From NCBI GenBank assembly GCA_937981995.1, contig CALJNC010000026.1, positions 53,903 through 117,902 of the forward strand: a stretch of DNA of 64,000 nt, in the 5' to 3' direction. The notes beneath the pieces are model-generated. The model saw nothing but the letters and a program-made list of their open reading frames with translations, was not told the DNA's origin and did no database searches. Numbering within the stretch: the stretch's first letter is position 1; each line of letters starts with the position of its first letter. Below, piece after piece: positions 8,305 through 18,137 of the stretch. The position numbers were made by a program, and so were the translations under genes. Source of the DNA: an uncultured Chitinophagaceae bacterium. GTDB taxonomy: Bacteria > Bacteroidota > Bacteroidia > Chitinophagales > Chitinophagaceae.

Positions 8305-9665
8305 TAAGATTTTTGTATGATTTCAATTGCTTCGTCTACGGAACAATTAGATTGCTCACCACTGGTAAGGTTTTTTAGTTGTACTGTGTTTTTTTCTTGT
8401 TCGTCTTCGCCATAAAGCAATACGTAGTCAAAGTTTTTTCTATTGGCGTATTTGAATTGCTTATCAATTTTTTTTGCATCAGGAAAAAGCGTACAACTTA
8501 TATTTTTACCTCTAAGTACTCCAGAGATTTTAGATAAGCCTGCTACGTATTCAGTTCCAAAATTAATAAGGAGTACAGTTTTTCTATTGGATATTTTTTC
8601 AGGGAATAGCTTACTTTCTTCAAGTACATCATAAATACGATCTACTCCAAAAGAAACACCTACACCTGCTACGCTTTCTTTTAATCCAAAAAGGCTTGTA
8701 AGGTCGTCATACCGGCCGCCACCGCCTATGCTTCCTATTTTTACATCGGTAGGTTTTACTTCAAAAATACTTCCTGTATAATAGTCTAATCCGCGGGCAA
8801 GGGTAAAGTCAATGTTTAAATAAGGGCAAGTAGCAAGTACTGTTTTTAATTCTTCAATACCTTCTTTGCCATTTTCATTTTCGCCTAAAAGAGTAGCAAT
8901 ATTTTCAAGCTTTTCTTCATTGGTTGAAAGTTCTTGTGTAGCTAAATATTTTTTTACAATTTCAATTGCGTCTTCAGTCAATTCTCTTTTTCTTAATTCA
9001 TCTAATACTTTTTCTAATCCAATCTTATCCAATTTATCTATGGCAATTGCCAAGGTAGTCATTGAATTTTCAGGACCGCATAATTGTGAAAGAGCTGTAA
9101 GAACTTTACGATTGTTGATACAAATTTCTACAGGAATGTTTAGTTTCTCAAAAACATTTTTATAAATATTAGAGAGTTCAATTTCATTTAGTAATGAGCC
9201 ACTTCCTACAATATCCGCATCGCATTGCGTAAATTCTCTATATCGTCCTTTTTGAGGTCTATCAGCGCGCCAAACATTTTGTATTTGAAATCGTTTTAAA
9301 GGCATAGCTAATTTGCCATAGTTCATAGCTACATATCTTGCAAAAGGAATGGTCAAATCATACTTTAGCGCGCGCTGTGTAATTTTTGAATCGTTTTTGC
9401 CAGATAGTACGTTTTCAAAATTCTGTCGTACCGCATCTGGATTATCTTTTTTGTCCAGACCATTATTTAAGATTTTAAAAATTAGCTTATCGCCTTCATC
9501 TCCATATTTACCCATAAGGGTCTCTAGCTTTTCAAAAGCCGGGGTTTCAAGTGGCTCAAACCCATGTAGGACAAACTGTTCTTTGATAATATCAAGAATA
9601 TACTCACGCTTGTAAATCGTAGCTGCGTCAAAATCTCTAGTGCCTTGCGGAATTGCGGGTTTCAT
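8304..9665 (-). CDS. hisS: Histidine--tRNA ligase
   Basis: The 453-residue protein is a class II synthetase. Motif 1 begins at GTRDF, the motif 2 region is QIQNVWRADRPQKGRYREF, the histidine-specific motif is LARGLDYYTGSIFEV, and motif 3 is GVGVSFGVDRIYDVL. A C-terminal anticodon-binding domain covers about residues 360-450. Known: it charges tRNA-His with histidine in the cytoplasm. It is the first gene of the leftward operon with plsC, the small membrane gene and the priA fragment. A TACTTTTG sequence (complement of 9686-9693) upstream could be its -7 box. Confidence 0.97.
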   Translation of the reverse strand: MKPAIPQGTRDFDAATIYKREYILDIIKEQFVLHGFEPLETPAFEKLETLMGKYGDEGDKLIFKILNNGLDKKDNPDAVRQNFENVLSGKNDSKITQRALKYDLTIPFARYVAMNYGKLAMPLKRFQIQNVWRADRPQKGRYREFTQCDADIVGSGSLLNEIELSNIYKNVFEKLNIPVEICINNRKVLTALSQLCGPENSMTTLAIAIDKLDKIGLEKVLDELRKRELTEDAIEIVKKYLATQELSTNEEKLENIATLLGENENGKEGIEELKTVLATCPYLNIDFTLARGLDYYTGSIFEVKPTDVKIGSIGGGGRYDDLTSLFGLKESVAGVGVSFGVDRIYDVLEESKLFPEKISNRKTVLLINFGTEYVAGLSKISGVLRGKNISCTLFPDAKKIDKQFKYANRKNFDYVLLYGEDEQEKNTVQLKNLTSGEQSNCSVDEAIEIIQKS

Positions 9666-9736
9666 GGATAAAATGTTATAAACCCCAAAAGTAATTCAAA
9701 GATGTTTGCCCTATCTTTACGACCTAATATTTTATT

Positions 9737-12016
9737 ATGAAGAAGTTGCTGTTTTTGGCTGTCGTACTGCTGTTTTCAAGCGTTATATATGCTCAGAAGG
9801 GTGCCGTAAAGGGTTTTGTATATGAGAAAGGCTCTGAGGAACCTTTGCCATTTGCTACAGTAGCTATCGAAGGAACATCGGTTGGTAATAAATCTAATAA
9901 TTCAGGTTTCTTTAATATCCCTAAAATTCCGGTGGGAACTATTAAACTGAGAGTTAGCTCAGTAGGTTATGAAACGGCTTATAAAACGGTAGAGATTAAA
10001 GCTGATTATACTGCTAGTACTAAGATATTTTTAAAGAAAAAAACACGCACGTTTAAGCGAGTAGTTATTACTACAAAAAAAGCGGAGAAGAAATTTGATA
10101 CAAGAGTGGGTGTAACGAAAATTACACCTAAGGAGCTTAAATTGCTTCCAAGTATTGGTGGTGAGCCAGATATTGCACAATATTTAAGCGTAATGCCTGG
10201 TGTAGTAAGTACCGGTGACCAGGGTGGTCAGCTTTATATACGTGGAGGATCGCCTATTCAAAATAAAATTTTATTGGATGGAATGACTATTTATAATCCG
10301 TTTCACTCCATTGGTTTATACTCAGTATTTGAAACAGAGGCGATTCGTAATGCTGAGGTTATGAGTGGTGGTTTTGGAGTTGAGTATGGTGATCGTACAT
10401 CGGCCATTGTAAACATTACCACCAAGGATGGTAATAAAAATAAAATGAAAGGTAAGCTTGGGGTAAATCCAATACTTGCGAAAGCATATATTGAGGGTCC
10501 TTTAAGCAAACCTAAAGTTGAAGGTGGTGGTTCCGTAACTTTTATGGCATCCTTAAAGCACTCTTATTTAAGGCAAAGTTCTTCAGCATTATACGGTGGA
10601 TTAGGAGAGCCTTATGAATCAAAGTTGCCTTACAATTTTACGGATATGTATGGTAAAGTTAATTTGAACTCGGCTTCGGGAGGGAAGTTTAGTTTCTTTG
10701 GTTTCAACTTTGATGATAAAGTAAATTTCCAAGGGACGTCTGATTTAAATTGGAAGAACTATGGTGTAGGAACAAACTTTGTAATCTCACCTAGTGGTGC
10801 CAGTTCGCTTATTTCAGGTGGAATGTATTTTAGTGATTATAAAATTAATTTAACCGAAGCTGATGATAGATTACGTAGTAGTAGCATTAATGGTTTTGAT
10901 GCCAATATTGCTGTAACTACTTATTTTCAAAATCACAATGAGCTAAAATATGGTGTGGAAATGAATGGTTTTAAAACAGTTTATAACTACTTCAATTTTT
11001 TGGGTATCCCTTTAGATCAAACGCAAAATACAACACAGCTAGGTGTGTATGTAAAGGGTAAAAAGAACTTTGGAGATAAATTAATTATTGAACCCGGGGT
11101 TCGTTTGCAGTATTACGCTTCAGTATCTACTGCGCGTTTGGAGCCACGTGCTGCTTTTAAATACAACTTGTCAGATAAAGTACGTTTGAAAGGCTCAGCC
11201 GGGATGTATTCTCAGAACTTAATTTCTTCAAAATCAGATAGAGATATTGTAAACTTTTTTACTGGATTTTTAACCGCACCTTCATTTGAAATTGCAGATA
11301 AACAAGGCAAAAATGTAAAAAACAATATTCAAAAAGCTTATCACATTATCGGAGGTATTGAGGTAGATAAAGGCAACTTTGAGTTTACGTTGGAGCCTTG
11401 GTTTAAAAACTTTACGCAATTAATTTCTATCAATCGTTATAAATTAAATCCGGGAGATTCTGACTTTCTTATTGAAACCGGTAAAGCGTATGGTGTAGAT
11501 TTTACTGCAAAATATTCTAAAGATCGTATTTACTTCTGGGGAGTTTATGGCTATGGTTATGTTGATCGTTTTGATGGAGAGCAACGTTATCCTACTCCTT
11601 TTGATAGAAGACACAATGTAAATTTATTATTGTCATATACGGCAGGTAAAAAGTATGATTGGACATTCTCGGCTCGATTTAATTATGGATCTGCTTTTCC
11701 TTTTACACAGACGCAATCCTTTTTTGAACAGATTAATTTTAATCAAGGTTTAAGTACAAATTATCTTACGCAAAATGGTAATCTTGGTATTTTATACGCC
11801 GATGATATTAATGGTGGAAGATTATCACCTTATCACCGTTTAGACATTTCAGCCACAAAGAAGTTTGTGCTAAAAAACAAATCATTAATTGAATTTAATG
11901 CAAGTATGACGAATGCATATAACCAACAAAATATTTTCTATATCAATCGTATTACCAATGATAAAGAGTATCAATTGCCTTTGTTCCCAAGTGTGGGACT
12001 CAACTGGTCTTTTTAA
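9737..12016 (+). CDS. TonB-dependent outer-membrane receptor with carboxypeptidase-like regulatory domain
   Basis: The 759-residue protein has a signal peptide (cleavage after IYAQ), then a CarboxypepD_reg-like domain (about 22-105, GAVKGFVYEKGSEEPLPFAT...). The plug domain spans about 115-230 and contains QLYIRGGSPIQNKILLDGM. A long beta-barrel ends in the aromatic residue F, as outer-membrane proteins do. Known: such receptors import large or scarce substrates with energy from TonB-ExbBD. No SusD partner follows, so a polysaccharide-uptake locus is not indicated and the substrate is unknown. It precedes, by about 30 bases, a TPR/barrel gene on the same strand and probably shares its transcript. 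Confidence 0.93.
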   Translation: MKKLLFLAVVLLFSSVIYAQKGAVKGFVYEKGSEEPLPFATVAIEGTSVGNKSNNSGFFNIPKIPVGTIKLRVSSVGYETAYKTVEIKADYTASTKIFLKKKTRTFKRVVITTKKAEKKFDTRVGVTKITPKELKLLPSIGGEPDIAQYLSVMPGVVSTGDQGGQLYIRGGSPIQNKILLDGMTIYNPFHSIGLYSVFETEAIRNAEVMSGGFGVEYGDRTSAIVNITTKDGNKNKMKGKLGVNPILAKAYIEGPLSKPKVEGGGSVTFMASLKHSYLRQSSSALYGGLGEPYESKLPYNFTDMYGKVNLNSASGGKFSFFGFNFDDKVNFQGTSDLNWKNYGVGTNFVISPSGASSLISGGMYFSDYKINLTEADDRLRSSSINGFDANIAVTTYFQNHNELKYGVEMNGFKTVYNYFNFLGIPLDQTQNTTQLGVYVKGKKNFGDKLIIEPGVRLQYYASVSTARLEPRAAFKYNLSDKVRLKGSAGMYSQNLISSKSDRDIVNFFTGFLTAPSFEIADKQGKNVKNNIQKAYHIIGGIEVDKGNFEFTLEPWFKNFTQLISINRYKLNPGDSDFLIETGKAYGVDFTAKYSKDRIYFWGVYGYGYVDRFDGEQRYPTPFDRRHNVNLLLSYTAGKKYDWTFSARFNYGSAFPFTQTQSFFEQINFNQGLSTNYLTQNGNLGILYADDINGGRLSPYHRLDISATKKFVLKNKSLIEFNASMTNAYNQQNIFYINRITNDKEYQLPLFPSVGLNWSF

Positions 12017-12048
12017 AAGAGACAAATAAAACGACACCCTATTATATT

Positions 12049-15000
12049 ATGAACTTAACACAAAAACTTTGCCTCACCTTAGTTGCGCTTTTCATTTTCT
12101 CAAATGTTGATGCTCAATTTTCGCTTAAATTTACCGAGCCTCATCGTGCGTTGAAACAAGCTATAGAGCACTATGAATATGGCCATTACCAACGCTCAAA
12201 AGATTTGGTTCAGCAATACTTGCTTAAAGATGTTGTAAAAACTGAGCGCACGCCTCAAGGTGCGGAAGATGCGCTTTATATAGCTACAGCTAACTTTTAT
12301 AAGTTACTATCTGAAGTAGGCTTAAAACAGGATGGAGCCATGGCAGATCTTGGTCTATTCCTTGCCGAAACTCCTTTTGCTTCCTTGCAGCAGTATGGAT
12401 ATTTTAGAATGGCTAAATCGTTATTTGCTCAGCAAAGTTTCGTGCAGGCAATTCCGTTTTATGAAAAAGCAAGTATCAACTACTTAAGTAATAATGAAAT
12501 TACGCAGCGCAATTTTGAGCTGGCATATTGCTATTTATTAAATAATCAATTAGATAAAGTAAATCCCTTGTTTGCGTCTATTAAAGATGTAGAAGGTCAA
12601 TACTTTAGCCCAGGAAATTATTACCATGGCGTGCTTTCATATTTCCGCGGCGATTATGATGCAGCACTAAAAAGTTTTACTGCTGTAAAATCACAGGAGC
12701 AATACAAAGGGATTGTTCCTTTTTACATAGCAGAAATAAATTACTTTAAAGGAGATAAAGATAAAGCCTTACGTAAAGCACTTGCCTACATAAAGCAACC
12801 GAATACAACACACAAAGCTGCAATGAGTCAATTGGCTGGGCAGATATATTATGAGCGTGGTGATTATACCAAAGCTGAAAAGTATTTATTACAAAATAGT
12901 AATGAGGGTAAAGATGTACGTAACGAAGATTATTTTAGATTAGGCTATATCAAATATCAATCTGGCGATTTAGAAGAAGCAATTGCTCATTTTAAACAAG
13001 TGAAAAATAATGGTACGGACATATTTGCTCAGTCATTATACTATTTGGGATTGAGCTATCTTAAGAATGGAGATAAGGAAGGGGCACTCGCAATCTTTAA
13101 GCAAGCTTTGGCAACGAATAAATTGGGCAAGTTAGAAGAGGATGTACAATTTAACGCAGCTAAGCTTAGTTATGACTTAGATGGTGAAAGCAGCACCGAA
13201 AAACAGCTTGATCAGTTTGTTTCAAAGTATCCAAATTCAAAATACTATAGCGATGCGGTTGAGATGTTAGCCCTGTTACAGATTAAATCTAAGAATTTTG
13301 ATAAGGCAAGTACTTCATTACGTAAGCTCGGAAATTTATCTCCAATTTTTCAAAGCGTTTATCAAAAAGTAAATTATGCCCGTGGTATTCAATTACTAAA
13401 AAACGGCAATACTGATTTAGCAATTCCATTTTTTACCGAATCAAAAAAGTATCCTGTAAATGAAAATTTAGTGGGCTTATCAGAATTTTGGAAAGCAGAA
13501 TGTTATTATCGTTTAGGGCAATATGGTAATGCGCTAGCAGCGAGTTACCGCTTTATAGATAAGCCGGGTGGAGGGAATAGTCCTGCACTTATGCGCAATG
13601 CTTTTTTAACCAATGCATACATTCATATGCATGAAAATGAAAAAGAAAAATTAGCCATTGCCTATGTAAATTACTTAGATACCACTGAAAGAATTTCGGC
13701 GGCAATGGCGCTAAGCGAAATGGATAGTGTAAAGCCCAATTACGTGCCAAGCCATGTGCCTTTTGTAGAGGCTAATCCTTATGTATTTATATATCAATTG
13801 CCAAGTCAGAAAGTTACTTTTGATTATAAGCCAATGCCACTTACACCAGTAGCATATAATAATACTAGTAAGACGGGCGTGTCCAATAAGAATTTTATAA
13901 AGCTAGGTGTTGGTAATTTTAGAACTACCAATGCTGAGTTGGGTTATGACTTAAGTCAAAATTTAAATCAAGAAATGTATTTGTCTTTGACTCATAGGGC
14001 CTCAAAATCTTCTCAGTTTTTGCAACAGGCATCACAAAATCAATTGAGACTAACGAGTCATAATCGTACGGCCCGTTTTGATTTAAACTCTGCCTTTACC
14101 GCTGAGCGTAATGTATATCGCCCATATGGATTGCCAAGCTACGCAAGCCTTGGTACAAGAAATAGATTCTTAGATTTTAATGTACTTAGTAAAATCAATC
14201 CTTTGGTAGAGATTGTTAAGGGTATTGATGTAAATGCTAAAGCCGGTATTGGATTATATAATATTAATAGTGACGGAGGCTACTGGAAGGGATCTGAATT
14301 GTCATTCATAGCAGATGTGCCTATGAGTAAACTAATAAACGAATCTACAAAAGTAAATTTGGGCGTTCAAGCTCAAGTAAATGGTTTAGTTGGTGGATCT
14401 CCAAAACCTCCTAATACAAGCACAGGTTCTTCTTTTTTAGTTTTGAAACCTAGTATTGAAAAACAAGTAGATGACCTTGATATTAAAGTAGGCTTGTTTC
14501 CTGTATTGGGTAAGAAATTTCATTTGCTGCCTAATGCTTCTGTAAGTACGTACTCTTCTTTATTAAACGCAAAAGTTGGATTAGGGGTTGAGAGTGAAGT
14601 AATTGCAAACTCGTACAAACAGCTATCGCAAGTAAATCCATTTATACAAATGGCAGACTTACAGCAAACAAAAAGAACCTTATACTATGGTCAACTAACC
14701 GGAGCAATTTATAATAATTTTAATTACTCATTGAAAGCTGGAGCCGGTAAGGTAAAAAACCTTCCGTTGTTTATAAATGATACCGTGGAAAATAGAAATT
14801 TTGATGTTTGGTATGAAGAGAATGCAACAATTTTGTCCTTACAGGCAAATGTTGAGTATCAATTAAATTATAAAACAAATGCAGGATTGCAACTTAGGTA
14901 TGAGCCTTTGCTAAGCACTATAACCTATGCAACAAGTTATCATTATATACCGTTTCAATTAAATGCCTTTGCTAAATATACTTTGCTACAGCGATTAGCG

Positions 15001-15282
15001 TTACGTGGTGATTTGTTTGTGCGATCAGGCACGAATCCTTTACCAGAAGTAGGCAGTGCGCCTACCTTAGGTGGTGCGTTTGATGTAAACATTCGAGCTG
15101 ATTATCAATTGGGTAAAAACTGGAATGTATTTGTTGAGCTCAATAATTTATTAAATAATAAGTACAACCGTTGGAATCAATATCCTAACTATGGTTTGAA
15201 TGCTCTAGGTGGATTTGTGTATTCATTTAACAAGTCAATTAAGCGCAAAATGAATATTACCAAAATCGATGGAGTCAATTAA
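12049..15282 (+). CDS. TPR-repeat protein fused to a C-terminal outer-membrane beta-barrel
   Basis: The 1077-residue protein has a signal peptide ending VDAQ. Tandem TPR-type helical repeats run from about 30 to 560 (for example GNYYHGVLSYFRGDYDAALK and DYFRLGYIKYQSGDLEEAI). From about 600 to the end it has beta-strand patterns, finishing with NNLLNNKYNRWNQYPNYGLN...GGFVYSF, which resembles the end of a TonB-receptor barrel; there is no plug domain. Known: in Flavobacteriia a long secreted TPR protein and a separate barrel protein of this kind are encoded side by side. Inferred: here the two are one polypeptide, with TPRs in the periplasm and the barrel in the outer membrane. Function unknown; envelope assembly is the likeliest guess. 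Confidence 0.82.
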   Translation: MNLTQKLCLTLVALFIFSNVDAQFSLKFTEPHRALKQAIEHYEYGHYQRSKDLVQQYLLKDVVKTERTPQGAEDALYIATANFYKLLSEVGLKQDGAMADLGLFLAETPFASLQQYGYFRMAKSLFAQQSFVQAIPFYEKASINYLSNNEITQRNFELAYCYLLNNQLDKVNPLFASIKDVEGQYFSPGNYYHGVLSYFRGDYDAALKSFTAVKSQEQYKGIVPFYIAEINYFKGDKDKALRKALAYIKQPNTTHKAAMSQLAGQIYYERGDYTKAEKYLLQNSNEGKDVRNEDYFRLGYIKYQSGDLEEAIAHFKQVKNNGTDIFAQSLYYLGLSYLKNGDKEGALAIFKQALATNKLGKLEEDVQFNAAKLSYDLDGESSTEKQLDQFVSKYPNSKYYSDAVEMLALLQIKSKNFDKASTSLRKLGNLSPIFQSVYQKVNYARGIQLLKNGNTDLAIPFFTESKKYPVNENLVGLSEFWKAECYYRLGQYGNALAASYRFIDKPGGGNSPALMRNAFLTNAYIHMHENEKEKLAIAYVNYLDTTERISAAMALSEMDSVKPNYVPSHVPFVEANPYVFIYQLPSQKVTFDYKPMPLTPVAYNNTSKTGVSNKNFIKLGVGNFRTTNAELGYDLSQNLNQEMYLSLTHRASKSSQFLQQASQNQLRLTSHNRTARFDLNSAFTAERNVYRPYGLPSYASLGTRNRFLDFNVLSKINPLVEIVKGIDVNAKAGIGLYNINSDGGYWKGSELSFIADVPMSKLINESTKVNLGVQAQVNGLVGGSPKPPNTSTGSSFLVLKPSIEKQVDDLDIKVGLFPVLGKKFHLLPNASVSTYSSLLNAKVGLGVESEVIANSYKQLSQVNPFIQMADLQQTKRTLYYGQLTGAIYNNFNYSLKAGAGKVKNLPLFINDTVENRNFDVWYEENATILSLQANVEYQLNYKTNAGLQLRYEPLLSTITYATSYHYIPFQLNAFAKYTLLQRLALRGDLFVRSGTNPLPEVGSAPTLGGAFDVNIRADYQLGKNWNVFVELNNLLNNKYNRWNQYPNYGLNALGGFVYSFNKSIKRKMNITKIDGVN

Positions 15283-15311
15283 ATTAAAACACCTTACTTT
15301 TATCGCCTCAA

Positions 15312-16280
15312 ATGATACAAATAGAAAATTACCTATCTAGCTTTTTACTTAAAAATAAGTATTGCGCAATTAGCGGCTTAGGAACGCTGACTTTAGTACG
15401 TAATGCAGCAATCGTAAGACCTGAAGAAGGTGACGTTTACCCACCAGATTATGAAATATCTTTTAAACCCATAGGTGTAATTGATGATGGTTTTGCTACA
15501 TTTATTGCTAATCATGAGAATGTAAGTATATCAAAAGCCTCAAATGATATTAAAACATTTAGCCAAGATGTAAAGCATGAGCTACGTAAAAGAGGACGTT
15601 ACGATTTGGATGGCGTTGGATATTTTACTTATAAAAATGACAATATTCAGTTCTATCAAGACGATACATTAAACCTAGAACAAGAACCTATTAAAATATA
15701 CCAGGAGCGTAGCGCAGAAGATGAAGAGACGCTTGCAGATGCTAAAAGCTTTAAAGATTTAAACTATACGCATAGCGAAAAAGGTATGGGACGTCCTAAA
15801 ACAGGAACGCTTATCAAATATTTGCTTGCCTTACTATTATTAATAGGATTAGCGGCCGCTGCATATTTTGCTTACAACTATTTCAAAGATAGAAGAGCAG
15901 CAGATACTGCGCAGGATGGTGTAGCTAATATCGAAGAATACGAAACAGGTGAATCAGATGATACAACCTTTAATGGTAATGAAGCCCTAGAAGTTACAGA
16001 AGGGACAGAAGATAATGGTGAAACGTCAACAAGTACAACAGTTGCCCGTGCAGGTGCCGGAGAGTATAATATTGCTGTATTATCCTATGACAATAAGGTT
16101 TCTGCTACTGTAAAAGCTGAGAAATTATCTACTTATGGCAATAAGGCAAGCGTGATGCAAAAAGGTGATAGACATTATGTTGTGATCACCGCAGCTCATC
16201 CTACTAACGATACAACGGTTATCAAGGATTCCTTGCGAAAATTCTTTAACCCAAGTGGCGCGCCATTTGTTGTTAAATAA
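15312..16280 (+). CDS. HU-CCDC81-like / SPOR-domain envelope protein
   Basis: The 322-residue protein has two N-terminal modules of the prokaryotic HU-CCDC81 type (about 1-120; IENYLSSFLLKNKYCAISGL and KHELRKRGRYDLDGVGYF), one transmembrane helix at about 168-190, an acidic linker, and a C-terminal SPOR domain (about 250-322). Known: SPOR domains bind denuded peptidoglycan at division sites, and HU-like domains are otherwise DNA- or protein-binding. The topology puts the HU-like part in the cytoplasm and SPOR in the periplasm. It follows the TPR/barrel gene by 29 bases, so it belongs to the same envelope operon. Inferred: a link between a cytoplasmic factor and the cell wall. Confidence 0.85.
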   Translation: MIQIENYLSSFLLKNKYCAISGLGTLTLVRNAAIVRPEEGDVYPPDYEISFKPIGVIDDGFATFIANHENVSISKASNDIKTFSQDVKHELRKRGRYDLDGVGYFTYKNDNIQFYQDDTLNLEQEPIKIYQERSAEDEETLADAKSFKDLNYTHSEKGMGRPKTGTLIKYLLALLLLIGLAAAAYFAYNYFKDRRAADTAQDGVANIEEYETGESDDTTFNGNEALEVTEGTEDNGETSTSTTVARAGAGEYNIAVLSYDNKVSATVKAEKLSTYGNKASVMQKGDRHYVVITAAHPTNDTTVIKDSLRKFFNPSGAPFVVK

Positions 16281-16299
16281 AATATTTACACTATATTTG
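16266..16299 (+). promoter_or_regulatory. Candidate promoter for rimP-nusA-infB
   Basis: TATATTTG at 16292-16299 matches TAnnTTTG exactly, and TTTG at 16266-16269 lies 22 bases upstream, at the long end of the usual spacing. It overlaps the end of the SPOR gene. Transcripts would start near 16306 and run through the hairpin at 16321-16346 before reaching rimP. Confidence 0.5.
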
Positions 16300-16320
16300 C
16301 TTTTCAAGATGAGCAAGAGG

Positions 16321-16350
16321 AAAAGGGAACTAAATAGTTCCCTTTTCTAT
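16321..16350 (+). terminator. Hairpin with T-rich tail in front of rimP: terminator or leader attenuator
   Basis: AAAAGGGAACTA (16321-16332), loop AA, TAGTTCCCTTTT (16335-16346), then CTAT. It would end the upstream envelope operon (stop at 16280). It also lies downstream of the candidate promoter at 16266-16299, so it could act as an attenuator for rimP-nusA-infB. Confidence 0.65.
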
Positions 16351-16378
16351 TAGCCCAAACTGAAATAGTATATTAGTA

Positions 16379-16855
16379 GTGAGCAGAGAAGAAAAGATAG
16401 AAGCTTGGTTACAGGAGATTTTAATTGAAACAGATTGTTTTATTATTTCTTCTAAGATGGGCATGGATGCTAATTATAAGTTCTTTATAGATAGTGATAC
16501 TGGCTTTTCTTTAGATAAAAGCACAAAAATTAATCGAGCGCTGCGCAATCAGATTGATGAGTCAGGTTTATTTCCTGATGGGAATTATTCCTTGGAAATA
16601 TCTAGCCCAGGCACTTCGGAGCCACTGAAAATGCCACGTCAGTATAAAAAGAACATTGGAAGATTACTAGAAATAGTAACCAATGAAGATGAAACCCTAA
16701 CAGGAAGATTAAAAGAAATAAAAGAAGAAGAACTCGTACTAGAAGTAAAAGGTAAAAATTCAAGAGGCTTACCCTCAGATAAACTACCTACAAAAATGAA
16801 AAACATGAATATAAACAACATTTCAAAAGCTACTGTTCAAGTAGAATTTAAATAA
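16379..16855 (+). CDS. rimP: Ribosome maturation factor RimP
   Basis: The 158-residue protein starts at GTG 16379. The family pattern LEISSPGTSEPLKMPRQYKK is near the middle and a C-terminal SH3-like part follows (GRLKEIKEEELVLEVKGK). Known: RimP binds the 30S subunit and is needed for its late assembly. It is the first gene of the conserved rimP-nusA-infB operon, with six bases to nusA. No alternative ATG gives a complete N-terminus. Confidence 0.93.
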   Translation: MSREEKIEAWLQEILIETDCFIISSKMGMDANYKFFIDSDTGFSLDKSTKINRALRNQIDESGLFPDGNYSLEISSPGTSEPLKMPRQYKKNIGRLLEIVTNEDETLTGRLKEIKEEELVLEVKGKNSRGLPSDKLPTKMKNMNINNISKATVQVEFK

Positions 16856-16861
16856 TTTATT

Positions 16862-18109
16862 ATGGCAAGTATTAATTTAATTGACTCGTTCGCAGAATTT
16901 AAAGAAGCTGAAAGCATAGACAGACCTACACTAATCAAAGTGTTAGAGGATGTGTTTAAGACAATTCTTCGTAAAAAATACGAAACTGATGAGCCCTTTG
17001 ATGTAATTGTAAATGACCAAACAGGAGATTTGGAAATTTTTCATAGAAAAGAGGTTGTGGCGGATAAAGAGTTGGAAGATATTGTAACACAAATCAAATT
17101 ATCTGAAGCACTTGAAATAGATGATACCTATGAGATAGGAGATGAGGTATATAAGGAGATTAAAATGGTTGATTTTGGAAGAAGAGCCGTTTTGGCAGCC
17201 AAGCAAACATTAGCTTCTCGTATCAATGATCTTAAGAAAAACATCCTTATGGAAAAGTATAAGGAGCGTGTAGGTCAAATTATTAGTGGTGAGGTATATC
17301 AAATATGGAAGCGTGAGATTATGCTTTTGGATGACGATGGTAATGAACTAATCCTTCCTAAGTATGAGCAAATTCCTTCTGATTATTTCAAAAAAGGTGA
17401 AACAACGCGTGCCGTTGTAAAAGCCGTAGAAATGAAAGGGAATACGCCGGTAATTATTCTTTCAAGAACAGATCCTTCTTTCTTAGCTAAATTATTAGAG
17501 ATTGAGGTACCTGAGATATTTGATGGTTTAATTTCAATCAAAAAAATTGTTCGTGTACCAGGTGAGCGTGCCAAAGTAGCTGTAGAAAGTTATGACGATC
17601 GTATTGATCCAGTAGGTGCGTGTGTAGGTATGAAAGGGAGTCGTATTCACGGTATTGTACGTGAGCTACGTAATGAGAATATTGATATTATCAACTTTAC
17701 AAATAACCTTCAATTATTAATTACTAGATCTTTAACTCCAGCTAAAATTTCTTCAATGGAAATAGATGAAGAAGACAAGTACGTGGAAGTTTTAATGAAA
17801 GCAGATCAAGTATCACTGGCAATTGGTCGTAGAGGAGTAAATATTAAACTAGCGCAAGAACTTACGGGTTATAAAATAGAAGTATTTAGAGATGATGTAG
17901 ATACAGAAGATGAGTACGATGTACCATTAACTGAGTTTACTGATGAAATAGAGAAATGGATTATAGATGAATTAGTGAAAATTGGATGCGATACAGCTAA
18001 AAGTGTATTAGAATTAGATGATACAGACCTAGTGAAACGTAGTGACTTGGAAGAAGAGACGATTAAAGACGTAAAACAAATTTTAAAATCTGAGTTCGAA
18101 CAAGGATAA
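16862..18109 (+). CDS. nusA: Transcription termination/antitermination factor NusA
   Basis: The 415-residue protein has the NusA N-terminal domain (about 1-130), an S1 domain ([12 protein letters not shown]... at about 138-205), two KH domains ([18 protein letters not shown] and [17 protein letters not shown]), and a short acidic C-terminal part with a helix-hairpin-like region. Known: NusA binds RNA polymerase and nascent RNA and controls pausing, termination and antitermination. Middle gene of the operon, 28 bases before infB. As NusA itself affects termination, the hairpin in the operon leader is a plausible feedback site (inference). Confidence 0.97.
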   Translation: MASINLIDSFAEFKEAESIDRPTLIKVLEDVFKTILRKKYETDEPFDVIVNDQTGDLEIFHRKEVVADKELEDIVTQIKLSEALEIDDTYEIGDEVYKEIKMVDFGRRAVLAAKQTLASRINDLKKNILMEKYKERVGQIISGEVYQIWKREIMLLDDDGNELILPKYEQIPSDYFKKGETTRAVVKAVEMKGNTPVIILSRTDPSFLAKLLEIEVPEIFDGLISIKKIVRVPGERAKVAVESYDDRIDPVGACVGMKGSRIHGIVRELRNENIDIINFTNNLQLLITRSLTPAKISSMEIDEEDKYVEVLMKADQVSLAIGRRGVNIKLAQELTGYKIEVFRDDVDTEDEYDVPLTEFTDEIEKWIIDELVKIGCDTAKSVLELDDTDLVKRSDLEEETIKDVKQILKSEFEQG

Positions 18110-18137
18110 AAAAAAGAGTATATTCGAAAAAGCAAAT

